Of a DNA stretch of 5,727 bases, positions 5,659 through 5,727 are shown piece after piece. The position numbers were made by a program, and so were the translations under genes. Under the pieces are notes generated by a model. It saw only the letters and a program-made list of their open reading frames with translations, had not been told where the DNA came from and searched no databases. This DNA is from CAYHSY01 sp964359435. GTDB lineage: Bacteria > Patescibacteriota > Minisyncoccia > UBA6257 > JAUSGH01. Positions within the stretch are counted from its first letter, which is position 1; every line of letters starts with the position of its first letter. The stretch lies in contig CAYHSY010000050.1 of the NCBI GenBank assembly GCA_964359435.1, positions 1 through 5,727 on the forward strand, given 5' to 3'.

Positions 5659-5727
5659 CTACTTTTTACCGCGTTTGTTTTTGTCTCCGGATTTCCCGCC
5701 GGAGACGCCTTTGAACATGAAGACGAG
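5659..5727 (-). CDS. C-terminal end of an unidentified gene with a lysine-rich tail
   Basis: The gene enters from the right edge on the - strand; only the last 22 codons and a TAG are visible. The residues begin LVFMFKGVSGGKSGD and end in a basic tail rich in Lys, Asn and Arg. Too little is visible to name a family. The case for a real gene rests on the stop followed by a good terminator on the same strand. The opposite strand is also open here (a frame reading LLFTAFVFVSG), so the alternative cannot be excluded. The visible part contains a perfect 8-bp inverted repeat, GTCTCCGG / CCGGAGAC, at 5683-5690 and 5699-5706. Confidence 0.45.
   Translation of the reverse strand, partial: LVFMFKGVSGGKSGDKNKRGKK

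Noticed and set aside
1..5727. Recoding of TGA (no visible gene ends in TGA)
   Set aside because: The seven visible stops are all TAA or TAG, but the genes reach full family length under the standard code, and seven stops are too few to conclude anything.

Overview
This 5.7 kb window looks like a compact bacterial chromosome segment. The gaps between genes are short, and a sugar phosphatase fragment, glmS, yvcK/glmR, an HtrA-type protease, an HD hydrolase and a tRNA sit close together. Most starts lack a visible Shine-Dalgarno (SD) sequence, the spacers are AT-rich, and the HtrA has no export signal. This resembles Patescibacteria (candidate phyla radiation, Parcubacteria-like) genomes. That placement is an inference from style and gene content, not from a marker gene.

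Left part, + strand (1-2377): the C-terminal end of a HAD phosphatase of the HisB-N/GmhB type is followed by a 65-bp spacer. That spacer and the phosphatase's last codons form a long imperfect inverted repeat. Then come a complete glmS and a 65-residue single-span membrane protein. The unit ends at a perfect 13-bp-stem terminator, which is symmetric and can also serve the convergent genes.

Middle part, - strand (2417-4433): yvcK (glmR), then htrA-like. The 25-bp spacer between them carries two TATAAT boxes. The proximal one is so close to the htrA ATG that the transcript would be leaderless or nearly so.

Right part (4434-5727): a tRNA-Ala(GGC) on the + strand has a plausible promoter of its own. 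On the - strand, an HD-domain hydrolase gene has a promoter, a strong SD and a terminator. At the right edge lies the lysine-rich C-terminus of an unidentified gene. Its terminator ends in the -35 region of the HD gene promoter and touches a run of ten G.

Functional theme: GlmS makes glucosamine-6-phosphate for UDP-GlcNAc and the cell wall. In Bacillus subtilis, YvcK/GlmR binds UDP-GlcNAc and stimulates GlmS, so their convergent placement here is suggestive. The HAD phosphatase may add an activated-sugar step. I found no CRISPR array, insertion sequence, defence locus or clearly new multi-gene system. The best leads are the glmS-yvcK neighbourhood, the inverted repeat that appears to have rewritten a protein end, and the apparently cytosolic HtrA with a leaderless-type promoter.
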